A stretch of 64,000 nucleotides of DNA from NCBI RefSeq assembly GCF_039405155.1, contig NZ_CP135049.1, positions 124,001 through 188,000 on the forward strand, read 5' to 3'. This document shows, piece after piece, positions 1-9,425 of the stretch. The translations under genes and the position numbers were made by a program. The notes beneath the pieces were generated by a model, which saw only the letters and a list, made by a program, of their open reading frames with translations, was not told where the DNA came from and did not search any database. This stretch comes from Buchnera aphidicola (Taiwanaphis decaspermi). Lineage in GTDB: Bacteria; Pseudomonadota; Gammaproteobacteria; Enterobacterales; Enterobacteriaceae. Each line of letters starts with the position of its first letter. The first letter of the stretch is position 1.

Positions 1-254
1 TAAAAATTAAAAACTTTTTTTTAAATATTTTAAATTTAGATAAAATATATAAATTAATTTTTGTAAATAATTATTTTCATATAATATTTTTCTTGAAAAA
101 ATATTCAAGAGACTACCTATCAAAATTAATATTTTTATTTGTTTGCTTATCAAAAAAAATTTTATTAAAATTACAAAACGTTTATTTAAATTGGTATATA
201 TTATCCATTATAATAAGTTCATTTTTATTTATATTAACAATTATATTATATTAG
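1..254 (+). CDS. nuoL: NADH-quinone oxidoreductase subunit L, C-terminal end (partial)
   Basis: The window opens inside an open frame (codons in phase with position 3) that ends at TAG 252-254 and reads about 83 residues. The tail has the look of the NuoL C-terminus: a basic amphipathic stretch, a conserved-looking LKKYSRDYLSKL segment, and a final hydrophobic helix (WYILSIIISSFLFILTI). NuoL is the distal antiporter-like membrane subunit of respiratory complex I, in the inner membrane. It lies 52 bases upstream of nuoM in the same direction, as in the standard nuoA-N operon. The 5' part lies outside the window. The call rests mainly on operon position plus the hydrophobic tail, because this part of NuoL is poorly conserved. 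Confidence 0.8.
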   Translation, partial: KIKNFFLNILNLDKIYKLIFVNNYFHIIFFLKKYSRDYLSKLIFLFVCLSKKILLKLQNVYLNWYILSIIISSFLFILTIILY

Positions 255-306
255 CATATATCTATATTTTATTATAAATAAACAAACTAAGAGATTTATA
301 TAATTT

Positions 307-1815
307 ATGTTTCTTCCATTATTAATTATTATACCTTTTATAGGAGGTATATTAGCTTGGCAATCAGAAAAAATAAATAAACGTTTTCCTTTTATTATAT
401 CTTTAATCACTATGTTTGTATTTTTAATAATATCAACCAAGATATTGTTGATTTTCTTAAAAACGTATAATTACAAAAATGAATATCCTTATTGGTTTAT
501 TGAATATAATCATAGTTGGATACCTAGATTTGGTATTAATTTACATTTTGGGTTAGATATTATATCATTAATAATGATATTATTAACTAATATTTTAAGT
601 ATAATATCTGTTATTGTTTCAAGACATGATAAAATTAAAAAAGTTGGCTTTTTTTATTTTAATTTAATGTTAATTATTTCTAGTGTAATAGGAATATTCA
701 TTTCAGTAGATTTATTTGCTTTTTTTTTATTTTGGGAAATTTTTTTGATACCTATATATTTTATGTTGATTATATGGGGGGAAAGTGGTTTAAAAAAACA
801 TAACAAAATTAATGTTGCAAATAAATTTTTTGTTTACGCTCAATTTTCTAGTTTTTTAATATTAATATCTATTATTTGTTTAGTGTGTCAATATTACAAT
901 ATCAACAATGTTTTAACATTTGATTATAATAAATTAATAGAAACAAATTTTAATATTTATTTAGAATTTTTTATAACATTAATATTGTTTTTTGCATTTA
1001 TAATTAAAATGCCTATCGTTCCTTTACATACCTGGTTAAAAGATTTTTTTTATTGTTCACCAAAATCTGGTTGTATAGATATTATTGGATTATTATCAAA
1101 AACAAGTGTATACGGTTTAATTAGATTTAATATATGTTTTTTTTCACATCATTATTTATTAATTTATTATCTAGCAATCTTTTTAGGTATGATGAGTATT
1201 ATTTATGGTTCTTTGTTGGCTTGTTCTCAAAAAAATATTAAACATATAATAGCATATAGTTCTGTATCTCATATGGGGTTAATATTAATTGCTTTATATA
1301 GCAATAATTCTATATCTTATTATGGTCTAATATTACAAATAATATCTTCAAGTATTTCTACTTCAGCATTATGTATATTATCAGGATATATTTTTAATAT
1401 AACTAAAAGTAGAAACATTTTAAAAATTAACTCTTTATCTTCACATGTAAAATATCTTCCAATTTTTTTTATGTTTTTTGTTTTATCTAATTTAAATTTT
1501 CCTGGAACTAGCAATTTTATATCAGAACTTTTAATATTATTTGGTTTATTTAAATCACATTATTATGTAGTAATTATGATTGCAACAACATTAATAATTA
1601 CATCTATTTATTCTTTATCTATGTTCCATAACATATTTTACTTCGGTTCGCATAGTAAAATAGTTAAACATCATGATAACAAAATAAAAATTTCACAATA
1701 TATTATATTGTTTGTTTTATCATTAATATCTTTATATATTGGTTTTTTTCCACAAAATATTTTAGATATTTCATTTTCGTTTATAAAAATCCTACATAAC
1801 AAATTATTTTTTTAA
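307..1815 (+). CDS. nuoM: NADH-quinone oxidoreductase subunit M
   Basis: NuoM is a proton-pumping, antiporter-like membrane subunit of respiratory complex I (NADH to quinone). It has 502 residues (E. coli about 509) with about 14 hydrophobic segments. The two key charged residues of the family are visible at the expected places: Glu144 in DLFAFFLFWEIFLIP and Lys234 in IIKMPIVPLHTWL. Just after Lys234 the usual WLPDAH-x-x-AP motif reads WLKDFFYCSPKSG, which is a marked departure. The ATG at 307 is the natural start. nuoN follows 25 bases downstream, so the two are surely co-transcribed. Confidence 0.96.
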   Translation: MFLPLLIIIPFIGGILAWQSEKINKRFPFIISLITMFVFLIISTKILLIFLKTYNYKNEYPYWFIEYNHSWIPRFGINLHFGLDIISLIMILLTNILSIISVIVSRHDKIKKVGFFYFNLMLIISSVIGIFISVDLFAFFLFWEIFLIPIYFMLIIWGESGLKKHNKINVANKFFVYAQFSSFLILISIICLVCQYYNINNVLTFDYNKLIETNFNIYLEFFITLILFFAFIIKMPIVPLHTWLKDFFYCSPKSGCIDIIGLLSKTSVYGLIRFNICFFSHHYLLIYYLAIFLGMMSIIYGSLLACSQKNIKHIIAYSSVSHMGLILIALYSNNSISYYGLILQIISSSISTSALCILSGYIFNITKSRNILKINSLSSHVKYLPIFFMFFVLSNLNFPGTSNFISELLILFGLFKSHYYVVIMIATTLIITSIYSLSMFHNIFYFGSHSKIVKHHDNKIKISQYIILFVLSLISLYIGFFPQNILDISFSFIKILHNKLFF

Positions 1816-1840
1816 TAAAATTAACGGTGTAATATTAATA

Positions 1841-3307
1841 ATGACAAAATTTATTTTTGAATATATTTATTGGTTACCATTCATATTTTTGATAGTTACT
1901 ATTATTACAAATATGTTAACAATAATATTTTTACGTAAACATAATATTATTTATTATATAACTTTAATAGGATTGAAATTATCTTTTTTATCATTATTTT
2001 TTTTGATTAAAATAATTCCAGTCAATATGACAATATTACTAAAAATAAATATGTATAATATTTTTTATAGTGGTATAACGATTTTATCTAGTATTTTTAT
2101 TGTTTATTTATCTTATGATTGGTTAAAAAAATTAGATATTAATAAAGAAGAGTTTTATTTATTAGTCTTAACTTCAACACTTGGATCTTTTGTTTTAATT
2201 AATGCAAATCATATGCTATCTTTATTTTTAGGTATAGAGTTAATATCTTTACCATCTTTTGGTTTAATAGGATATCTAGTTAAAGATAAAAAATCTATGG
2301 TTTCTTCATTAAAATATACAATATTGTCTTCTATTTCTTCAATATTTATATTATTTGGGATATCATTAATATATTCATATATGGGTACATTATCATTTGA
2401 AGAATTATATCAACAATTAATATTAATAAATAATTGTAAAATATTATTATTAGGTTGGATGTTATTTTTTATTGGATTTGCATTTAAATTATCTATTTTT
2501 CCTTTTCATTTATGGATTTCAGATATTTATGATAATTCTTCAATAATATCTATAATTATATTATCTACTATAAGCAAAATTCCATTTTTTAGTGTTTTAA
2601 TTAAAATGTTTTTAAATACTTCATATTATATATATGACTATATGTATTATATATTTATTTTTACTTCCTTATTATCTATTTTATCTGGAAATTTAATGGC
2701 TTTATTTCAAAATAATATAAAAAAAATAATAGCTTATACTTCTATATCAAATATAGGATATGTATTAACTGTTTTTTTATGTAAAAATAAATTAAATTTA
2801 TCATTAGAATGTTTATCTATATATTTTTTAAGTTATTTATTAAGTATTATTTCTATTTGCGGGTTATTATTAATTATAGATTTATATCAATTCAAAAATA
2901 AAAAAAACAAAAAACAAAACTTTTTTGTATTATCTCGTGGTTTATTTTGGAAACACCCTTTTTTTGCAATTATGATAACTTTCATTATATTATCTTTAGC
3001 TAGTTTCCCGCTAACATTTAATTTTATAGGAAAAATATATATATATATATTATTAGTTAAATCTAAATTATGGTTCTTGATATTTCCGATAATTATTAGT
3101 AATATCATGTTAATTTATTTTTGTTTAAATATTATCATTAATTTATATTCACATAATAATTCGTTTAAAAAAATATTAAAAAAAAATTATTTATGTAATA
3201 AATTAGGAATTATTACAATATTATCTACTTTTTTTAGTATTACATTAGGTTTATATCCACAATTAATTATTGATATAATACAATATATTAATTGTAAAAT
3301 TTTTTAG
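1841..3307 (+). CDS. nuoN: NADH-quinone oxidoreductase subunit N
   Basis: This is the third antiporter-like membrane subunit of complex I and the last gene of the nuo operon. The protein has 488 residues (E. coli 485), almost entirely transmembrane. Family landmarks include the helix with a buried glutamate (LFLGIELISLPSFGLIGY) and the lysine helix followed by FPFHLW (GFAFKLSIFPFHLWISDIYD). A second buried lysine lies near FQNNIKKIIAYTSISN. Start ATG 1841 has a weak GGTG upstream. mutM begins only 19 bases after the stop, so read-through transcription from nuo into mutM is likely. Confidence 0.96.
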   Translation: MTKFIFEYIYWLPFIFLIVTIITNMLTIIFLRKHNIIYYITLIGLKLSFLSLFFLIKIIPVNMTILLKINMYNIFYSGITILSSIFIVYLSYDWLKKLDINKEEFYLLVLTSTLGSFVLINANHMLSLFLGIELISLPSFGLIGYLVKDKKSMVSSLKYTILSSISSIFILFGISLIYSYMGTLSFEELYQQLILINNCKILLLGWMLFFIGFAFKLSIFPFHLWISDIYDNSSIISIIILSTISKIPFFSVLIKMFLNTSYYIYDYMYYIFIFTSLLSILSGNLMALFQNNIKKIIAYTSISNIGYVLTVFLCKNKLNLSLECLSIYFLSYLLSIISICGLLLIIDLYQFKNKKNKKQNFFVLSRGLFWKHPFFAIMITFIILSLASFPLTFNFIGKIYIYILLVKSKLWFLIFPIIISNIMLIYFCLNIIINLYSHNNSFKKILKKNYLCNKLGIITILSTFFSITLGLYPQLIIDIIQYINCKIF

Positions 3308-3326
3308 TTTAAAATATAAAAAATAT

Positions 3327-4142
3327 ATGCCAGAATTACCTGAAGTAGAAGTTATATGTAATGATTTAAAAAGAAAAATTTTAAATAAAAAAATTATAAA
3401 AACTTGTATTAGAACAAATAAATTAAGATTCAAGGTATCTTCTAAATTTTATAAATTAAATAATGTTTTAATATTAAAAATTCGTCGTTATGCTAAATAT
3501 ATATTGTTAAAATTGAGTGAAGGTTATATTTTAATTCATTTAGGAATTTCAGGTACTTTAAATATTATGTCACAAAAAAAACATATCAAATTCAATAAAC
3601 ATGATCATATAGATTTATATATTAATAAAAAATATATATTAAGATACAATGATCCTAGAAAATTTGGTTTTTGGTTGTTTTTTTTTAAAATATCATCTAT
3701 TAAATTTTTAAAAAAACTTGGTCCTGAACCATTAAGTGATAATTTAAATTATATAAATCTTTATAAATCAATTAGAAATAAAAAAATATGTATAAAAAAT
3801 TATTTAATGAATCAAAAATATATATCTGGTATAGGTAACATTTATGCTAATGAGATATTGTTTTCTTCAAAAATATTACCATATCGCGCTTCTAAATCTT
3901 TAAATATTGAAGAAACAAAAAAACTAGTCAAATATATAAAAAAAATATTGTTAAAATCTATTGATAAAGGAGGAACTTCTATTAGAAATTTTAAAAATAT
4001 TTTCCAAATAAAAGGTAAATATCAAAAACACTTGAATGTATATGGTAAAACAGGAAAACCATGTATAAATTGTAAAAAAAGTATTTTAAACATCATACAA
4101 TCTAATAGAAAAAGTTTTTTTTGTGCAAAATGTCAGTTATAA
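3327..4142 (+). CDS. mutM: Formamidopyrimidine-DNA glycosylase (8-oxoguanine repair)
   Basis: MutM (Fpg) excises oxidised purines such as 8-oxoguanine and nicks the abasic site. The sequence keeps the full catalytic set: N-terminal MPELPEVE with the nucleophilic Pro2 and Glu3, and Lys57 in RRYAKYILLKL. The helix-two-turn-helix region shows GIGNIYANEILF (about residues 168-180). The C-terminal zinc finger has four cysteines (CINC...CAKC). Length is 271 residues, against 269 in E. coli. It starts 19 bases after nuoN and looks like a passenger of that operon. In E. coli mutM lies with the rpmBG genes, so this place is unusual. The gene appears intact and functional. Confidence 0.95.
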   Translation: MPELPEVEVICNDLKRKILNKKIIKTCIRTNKLRFKVSSKFYKLNNVLILKIRRYAKYILLKLSEGYILIHLGISGTLNIMSQKKHIKFNKHDHIDLYINKKYILRYNDPRKFGFWLFFFKISSIKFLKKLGPEPLSDNLNYINLYKSIRNKKICIKNYLMNQKYISGIGNIYANEILFSSKILPYRASKSLNIEETKKLVKYIKKILLKSIDKGGTSIRNFKNIFQIKGKYQKHLNVYGKTGKPCINCKKSILNIIQSNRKSFFCAKCQL

Positions 4143-4150
4143 ATGTACAT

Positions 4151-4178
4151 AATTTAATTTATTTATATAAATTAAATT
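4151..4178 (+). terminator. AT-only hairpin after mutM
   Basis: A perfect 12-bp inverted repeat (AATTTAATTTAT / ATAAATTAAATT) with a 4-base loop lies 9 bases after mutM. It contains no G or C, so it may be chance in such AT-rich DNA. It is a possible 3' end for the nuo-mutM transcript. Confidence 0.3.
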
Positions 4179-4271
4179 ATAAAATTAATTTAAAAAAAAA
4201 TGTAATTTAAAATTAAGAAATCATATATGTTAAACATATTAATATTTTATAAAAACTAAGGTAACAAAATT

Positions 4272-5537
4272 TTGTATAAATCTAAACCTAATATAAATTC
4301 TTCATTAAATTATTGGTTAAATTATATTACTTCAATACAAAAAGATTGTTTTTATTCAAATTTTGGTTTAATTTATAAATTATCCATAAAATATAATTTA
4401 AATAAATTAGATGCTACCATAATAGTTGTTTCAGGAACTAATGCAAAAGGTAGTACTTGTAATATATTGGAAAAATTATTATCATCTTTTGGATACAAAG
4501 TAGGTTTATATACCTCTCCTCATTTAATAAAATATACAGAAAGATTAAAAATTAATGGATGTTATCTATCAGATATAAAACATATACATGCACTTACATA
4601 TATCAATTATATTAGAAAAAATATAAGATTAACTTACTTTGAATTTTCGACATTATCTATATTATATTTATTAAAACAATATAAATTAGATTTTATAATA
4701 TTAGAAGTAGGTCTTGGTGGTCGTTTAGATGCAACTAATATAATTGATTCTGATATTTCTATTATTACAAATATTGATTTAGATCATACTAAATTATTAG
4801 GAAGTAATAGAGAAAGTATATCATTAGAAAAAGCAGGTATATTCCGTAACTTTAAAAAATCAATTATTGGTGAAACTAATATACCAAAAAATATATATAA
4901 AATAGCACAATATAAAAACACTATTTTAATTAGGAATAAACATGAATGGTTGTATAACAATACAAAACATTTTTGGAGTTATCATGACATACAAGGTTCA
5001 ATAAGTAATTTACCATATAATGTCAATGCTTCTTGTAAGAGTTTTTCTATAGCTATATCAACAATTAGAAATTTAAACATAATTTATAATATAAATAAAA
5101 TTAAAAAAATTGTTAAAGATTTCCATTTTCCAGGAAGATTTAATATTATATCTAAAAATCCAAAAATTATTTTGGATGTAACTCATAATCCAAATGGATC
5201 TAATTATTTATTCAAAAAATTGTCTTATTTATCAATTAAAGGAAAATTATATATTTTAATTGGAATGTTAAAAGACAAAAACATAGAGAAAACTATTTTC
5301 CCATTTATTTCAATTACTGATATTTGGTATTGTGTTTCTCTAAATACTATTAGAGGATCTAAAGCATATCAAATTGCTAAATATTTAAATAAAAATACTT
5401 ACTATATGTTTGATGATATTAAAAAAGCTTATAATAGCGTATGTAAAAAGGCTAAAAAAAAAGATACAATATTAGTTTTTGGTTCTTTTTTTTTAATATC
5501 TGAAATTATAAAAATAAATAATATAAATATTTTATGA
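4272..5537 (+). CDS. folC: Bifunctional folylpolyglutamate / dihydrofolate synthase
   Basis: FolC joins glutamate to dihydropteroate and adds glutamates to folates. The protein has 421 residues (E. coli 422). The P-loop at about residues 55-61 reads GTNAKGS where the family has GTNGKGS. Other Mur-ligase-type motifs are intact: SSPHL-like TSPHLIKYTER, LEVGLGGRLDATN, the DHT metal/ATP region (DLDHTKLLG), and the C-terminal domain motif LDVTHNPNGSNYL. The start is TTG at 4272, preceded by AAGG at about 10 bases; no better ATG exists nearby. It is followed by cvpA, the same neighbour as in E. coli. Confidence 0.95.
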   Translation: MYKSKPNINSSLNYWLNYITSIQKDCFYSNFGLIYKLSIKYNLNKLDATIIVVSGTNAKGSTCNILEKLLSSFGYKVGLYTSPHLIKYTERLKINGCYLSDIKHIHALTYINYIRKNIRLTYFEFSTLSILYLLKQYKLDFIILEVGLGGRLDATNIIDSDISIITNIDLDHTKLLGSNRESISLEKAGIFRNFKKSIIGETNIPKNIYKIAQYKNTILIRNKHEWLYNNTKHFWSYHDIQGSISNLPYNVNASCKSFSIAISTIRNLNIIYNINKIKKIVKDFHFPGRFNIISKNPKIILDVTHNPNGSNYLFKKLSYLSIKGKLYILIGMLKDKNIEKTIFPFISITDIWYCVSLNTIRGSKAYQIAKYLNKNTYYMFDDIKKAYNSVCKKAKKKDTILVFGSFFLISEIIKINNINIL

Positions 5538-5645
5538 AATAAATATTAATAAAATAAGTGTTATAGTATTAAAAATAATTTTATTATAATATTTTATATT
5601 TTTAATTACTTTAATATTATATATTTTTTTTTTGGAAATTTGTTT

Positions 5646-6038
5646 ATGACTTCTATAGATTATTTAATTACAATCATTTTAATTTTATCTACCTTAATAA
5701 GTTTTATTAGAGGATTTTGTAAAGAAGTTTTATCAATTATTTTTTTTATTTTGGTTATTAGTATATCATATGAATATTATTACAAATTTTATAATTTGTT
5801 TTCTATTATACAAAACGATACAATAAGACGCGTAACAACTTATGGTTTTTTATTTTTTTTAATATTAATATCTGAGTCTAACTTTAATAAATTAATCAGT
5901 TATTTTATAAATAAAATAAATGTATCTTATTTAGATAAAATATTAGGATTGATTTTTGGTTTTATACGAGGAATTGTATTAAATGTTCTATTAGTATTTT
6001 TTATAAATTTTTTATCTTTATTTCCTTATTATAATTAA
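5646..6038 (+). CDS. cvpA: CvpA family inner-membrane protein
   Basis: CvpA is a four-helix inner-membrane protein linked in E. coli to colicin V production and envelope stress; its molecular role is unclear. The N-terminus MTSIDYLITIILILSTLISFIRGF aligns without gaps to the E. coli protein, which fixes the start at ATG 5646 (GGAAA about 9 bases upstream) rather than at the in-frame TTG at 5640. The conserved segment LDKILGLIFGFIRGI is present. At 130 residues it is about 30 shorter than E. coli CvpA (162), and the missing part is the cytoplasmic C-terminal tail. It lies downstream of folC and is convergent with prs. Confidence 0.88.
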   Translation: MTSIDYLITIILILSTLISFIRGFCKEVLSIIFFILVISISYEYYYKFYNLFSIIQNDTIRRVTTYGFLFFLILISESNFNKLISYFINKINVSYLDKILGLIFGFIRGIVLNVLLVFFINFLSLFPYYN

Positions 6039-6082
6039 ATATATTTTTATATTTTAAAAATATTTTATTATATATATATAAT

Positions 6083-6124
6083 TTATCACATTAGTAAATT
6101 TTGTAAAATTGCTAATGTTGATAA
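6083..6124. terminator. Hairpin between convergent cvpA and prs
   Basis: TTATCACATTAG (6083-6094) pairs with CTAATGTTGATAA (6112-6124) with one bulged base. An inner AATTTT/AAAATT pairing extends the stem. It sits between two convergent stop codons and is followed by A or T runs on both strands, so it could terminate in both directions. Confidence 0.6.
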
Positions 6125-6136
6125 AAAATAACTTTT

Positions 6137-7081
6137 TTATTCAAACATAGCTGATATAGATTCCTCATTACTTATACGTCTTATTGCTTCTGCTAACATT
6201 CCAGACAAAGTTAAAGTTCTTATATTTTTCAGTTTTGTTATACTTTTAGATAAAGGTATAGAATCACAAACTACTACTTCATTAATAACTGATTTTTTAA
6301 TATATTCAGATGCATTTCCAGAAAAAACAGGATGAGTTGCATACACAAATACTCTTTTTGCTCCATTATCTTTTAACGCTTCAGCTGCTTTACAAATAGT
6401 TAATCCAGTGTCAATCATATCATCTACTAATATACAATCTCTATTATTAACATCTCCTATGATATTCATGACTTGAGAAACATTATATATAGGCCTTCTT
6501 TTGTCTATGATAGCCATATCTGTATCGTGCAGTAATTTAGCAATAGCTCTAGCACGAACAACACCACCTATATCTGGAGATACTATTATTGGATTATCCC
6601 ATTTTTTTTTAATCATATCTTCTAATAAAATTTTACTTCCAAAAACATTATCCACAGGAACATCAAAAAAACCTTGTATTTGTTCAGCATGTAAATCTAC
6701 AGTTAAAACTCTATCTACACCTATTCTAGATAAAAAATCTGCTACTATCTTTGCTGTAATAGGTACTCTTGTAGATCTAACACGTCTATCTTGTCTGGCA
6801 TAACCGAAATATGGAATAACAGCAGTAATTCTTCCTGCAGAAGCTCTTTTCAAAGCATCAACCATAACTATTAATTCCATTAAATTATCATTAGTTGGTG
6901 AGCAAGTAGATTGTATGATAAATATATCTCCTCCTCTAACATTTTCATTAATTTGTACGCTAATTTCTCCATCGCTAAAACGTCCAACAAAAGCTGATCC
7001 TAATTTTGTATATAATCTATTTGCAATTAACTTAGCTAATTTAGGTGTAGCATTACATGTAAATAATTTTATATAAGTCAA
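6137..7081 (-). CDS. prs: Ribose-phosphate pyrophosphokinase (PRPP synthetase)
   Basis: Prs makes PRPP from ribose 5-phosphate and ATP, feeding purine, pyrimidine, NAD, histidine and tryptophan synthesis. Length is 314 residues (E. coli 315). Visible motifs are the flexible loop [15 protein letters not shown], the metal/ATP region [17 protein letters not shown], and the PRPP-binding loop [17 protein letters not shown]. It is one of the most conserved proteins in the window. It stands alone on the minus strand between cvpA and prfA. In other Buchnera, as I recall, ispE lies between prs and prfA; here that interval holds no gene. Confidence 0.98.
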   Translation of the reverse strand: MTYIKLFTCNATPKLAKLIANRLYTKLGSAFVGRFSDGEISVQINENVRGGDIFIIQSTCSPTNDNLMELIVMVDALKRASAGRITAVIPYFGYARQDRRVRSTRVPITAKIVADFLSRIGVDRVLTVDLHAEQIQGFFDVPVDNVFGSKILLEDMIKKKWDNPIIVSPDIGGVVRARAIAKLLHDTDMAIIDKRRPIYNVSQVMNIIGDVNNRDCILVDDMIDTGLTICKAAEALKDNGAKRVFVYATHPVFSGNASEYIKKSVINEVVVCDSIPLSKSITKLKNIRTLTLSGMLAEAIRRISNEESISAMFE

Positions 7082-7402
7082 TTTTATAACCTTATTAAAT
7101 AATTTATTTTTTATTATATATTATTTTTAATATATAATATTAAAAATATTAAAAAAAATTTATATAATTATATATATATATATTATTAAAAACAAATTTT
7201 TAATAAATTAATTATATTTAATATTGTATTAATATGATATGATTATATAAAATATTCATAAATATAATTAATATATATTAATACATTATTTTATTTTTAT
7301 TATTTTATTTAATTTGAAAAATAATATATTAATTTATATATTAGTAAAACATATTAATTATATTTTTTATAAAAATTTAAATGTAAAATAAATTATAAAA
7401 AT
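7082..7402. other. Gene-free AT-rich interval between prs and prfA
   Basis: These 321 bases between divergent genes are almost pure A/T, with TATA-type repeats near 7160-7190. No open frame or RNA-like structure is visible. It must hold the promoters of both prs and prfA, but promoter calls are unreliable in such composition. ispE, and hemA in E. coli, would be expected near here; no recognisable remnant remains. Confidence 0.6.
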
Positions 7403-8491
7403 ATGAATAATTATATTATTTTAAAACTAAAAGCTATATCAAAAAGATATAAAAAATTAGAATATTTATTAAGCAAAGGTAAAATAATTGCAAATAATAG
7501 TGTTTTTCTTAATTTTTCTAAAGAATATTCTAAATTATCTGTTATTATTAAATATTTTACTAAATGGAAAAAAAACAAAAAAGATATTAAAAATTTACTT
7601 TTATTATTAAATGATAAAGATGTATCAGAATTAGCAAAACAAGATTTAAAAATATGTTTAAAAAAAAAGAATGAGATAGAAAAAAAAATTAAATCACTTT
7701 TGGTTCCAAAAGATGTAAATGACAAACATAGTTGTCTTATTGAAATAAGAGCTGGTACAGGAGGAACAGAAGCTGCTATTTTTGCTAGTGATTTATTTAA
7801 AATGTATATAAAATATACAGAACTAAGAAAATGGAAATATGAAGTTATGAGTAGATCAGAAATAGAACATGGAGGATTTAAAGAAATAATTATTAAAATA
7901 GTAGGAAAATATGCTTCTGGAGATATGAAATTTGAATCAGGAGGTCACAGAGTTCAAAGAGTTCCATTAACTGAATCTCAAGGTAGAGTACATACTTCAA
8001 CATGCACAGTAGCTGTTATGCCTGTTTTACCTAAAGAAAAAAGACCTAAAATAAATTCTTCAGACTTAAAAATAGATACTTTTAGATCTTCTGGAGCTGG
8101 AGGACAACATGTAAATACTACTGATTCTGCAATTAGAATTACTCATTTACCGACAAACATTGTCGTTGAATGTCAAGATGAAAGATCTCAACATAAAAAT
8201 AAAGCTAAAGCTTTATTGATTTTATCAGCTCGTATTTATGCAAAACATATTGCTGAAATAAACAAAAAAAATGCATGTTTAAGAAAAAATTTACTTGGAA
8301 GTGGAGATAGATCTGACAGAAACAGGACATATAATTTTCCTCAAAATAGAGTCACTGATCATAGGATTAATTTAACTTTATATCGTTTAGATGAAATTAT
8401 GAATGGTAATTTAGATATATTGATTAAACCTATAATTGAAAAACATAACTCTGAATTATTTAAAAACATATTTAATTTAAACAATATATGA
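7403..8491 (+). CDS. prfA: Peptide chain release factor 1
   Basis: RF1 recognises UAA and UAG stop codons and triggers peptide release. The protein has 362 residues (E. coli 360). The GGQ catalytic motif is at residues 233-235 ([17 protein letters not shown]), preceded by the PCRF-type region with [10 protein letters not shown]. The stop-codon recognition region lies near [19 protein letters not shown]. The gene overlaps prmC by four bases (ATGA at 8488-8491), as expected for a pair in which PrmC methylates the GGQ glutamine of RF1. Confidence 0.97.
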   Translation: MNNYIILKLKAISKRYKKLEYLLSKGKIIANNSVFLNFSKEYSKLSVIIKYFTKWKKNKKDIKNLLLLLNDKDVSELAKQDLKICLKKKNEIEKKIKSLLVPKDVNDKHSCLIEIRAGTGGTEAAIFASDLFKMYIKYTELRKWKYEVMSRSEIEHGGFKEIIIKIVGKYASGDMKFESGGHRVQRVPLTESQGRVHTSTCTVAVMPVLPKEKRPKINSSDLKIDTFRSSGAGGQHVNTTDSAIRITHLPTNIVVECQDERSQHKNKAKALLILSARIYAKHIAEINKKNACLRKNLLGSGDRSDRNRTYNFPQNRVTDHRINLTLYRLDEIMNGNLDILIKPIIEKHNSELFKNIFNLNNI

Positions 8492-9318
8492 AAATATATG
8501 AGTGGTTAAATACTAATATAAAAAAAATTTCTTTTTCTTCTAATTCTAAATATGATGCAGAATTAATATTGTCTACAGTATTAAAGAAATCATTAGGATG
8601 GATTTTAGCCTTTAGTGAAGAACAAATACCTAAAAAAAAAATTATTAAGTTAAATAATATAATAGATGAATATATAAAAGGCAAACCTTTATATTACTTA
8701 ATAAATAAAATATTTTTTTTTTCTTTAACATTTAAAATAAATAAAAATACTATGATTCCTAGATTGGATACAGAATTAATTTTAGATAAGATATTATTTA
8801 AAATTAAAGGAAAACAAGAAATATTAGAATTAGGTACAGGATGTGGAGTTATAGCATTAACTATAGCACATTTAAAAAAAGAATGTTTTATTACTGCTAT
8901 CGATTACAGTAAAAAAGCATTAGATGTTGCTATTTTTAATGCAAAAAAATTAAAAATAAAAAATGTATTATTTTTTTATAGTAATTGGTTTACTAATGTT
9001 AAAAAAAAATTTAATTTTATTATAAGTAATCCTCCATATATTTGTATAAATGATATTCATTTAATACAAGGAGATTTATTATTTGAACCATTACATGCTT
9101 TAGTTTCTGAAAAACATGGATTGCAAGATATCACTTACATCATTAATAATTCATCAAAATATTTGTATAATGGAGGATGGTTATTTATAGAACATGCTTA
9201 TAATCAAAAATATGTTGTTAAAAAGTTATTTGATAATAATAATTTTTCAAATATTTGCACATATAAAGATTATGGAGGTAACGATCGTGTAACTATAGGT
9301 CAAAAAATAAATTATTAA
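8488..9318 (+). CDS. prmC: Release factor N5-glutamine methyltransferase
   Basis: PrmC (HemK) methylates the glutamine of the GGQ motif in RF1 and RF2, using S-adenosylmethionine. Length is 276 residues (E. coli 277). The SAM-binding motif [14 protein letters not shown] and the substrate-binding NPPY motif at residues 181-184 are intact. The C-terminus keeps [11 protein letters not shown]. It is translationally coupled to prfA through a 4-base overlap. The product's substrate is encoded by the gene just upstream. Confidence 0.96.
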   Translation: MKIYEWLNTNIKKISFSSNSKYDAELILSTVLKKSLGWILAFSEEQIPKKKIIKLNNIIDEYIKGKPLYYLINKIFFFSLTFKINKNTMIPRLDTELILDKILFKIKGKQEILELGTGCGVIALTIAHLKKECFITAIDYSKKALDVAIFNAKKLKIKNVLFFYSNWFTNVKKKFNFIISNPPYICINDIHLIQGDLLFEPLHALVSEKHGLQDITYIINNSSKYLYNGGWLFIEHAYNQKYVVKKLFDNNNFSNICTYKDYGGNDRVTIGQKINY

Positions 9319-9425
9319 TTTTTATTACATAGTTAATTAAAATATGTTACATTAAAAAATAATAAAAATTTTTACATGTTTTTTATTTATAAAATTAAAA
9401 ACAAGTTATTTAATTGATGCTCTAT

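Noticed and set aside
6501-6803. A 100-codon open frame opposite prs
   Set aside because: It mirrors highly conserved Prs codons on the other strand; a shadow frame.
7160-7190. TA repeats as a possible satellite or origin element
   Set aside because: Short TA runs are expected from composition; no DnaA-box cluster or repeat array is present.
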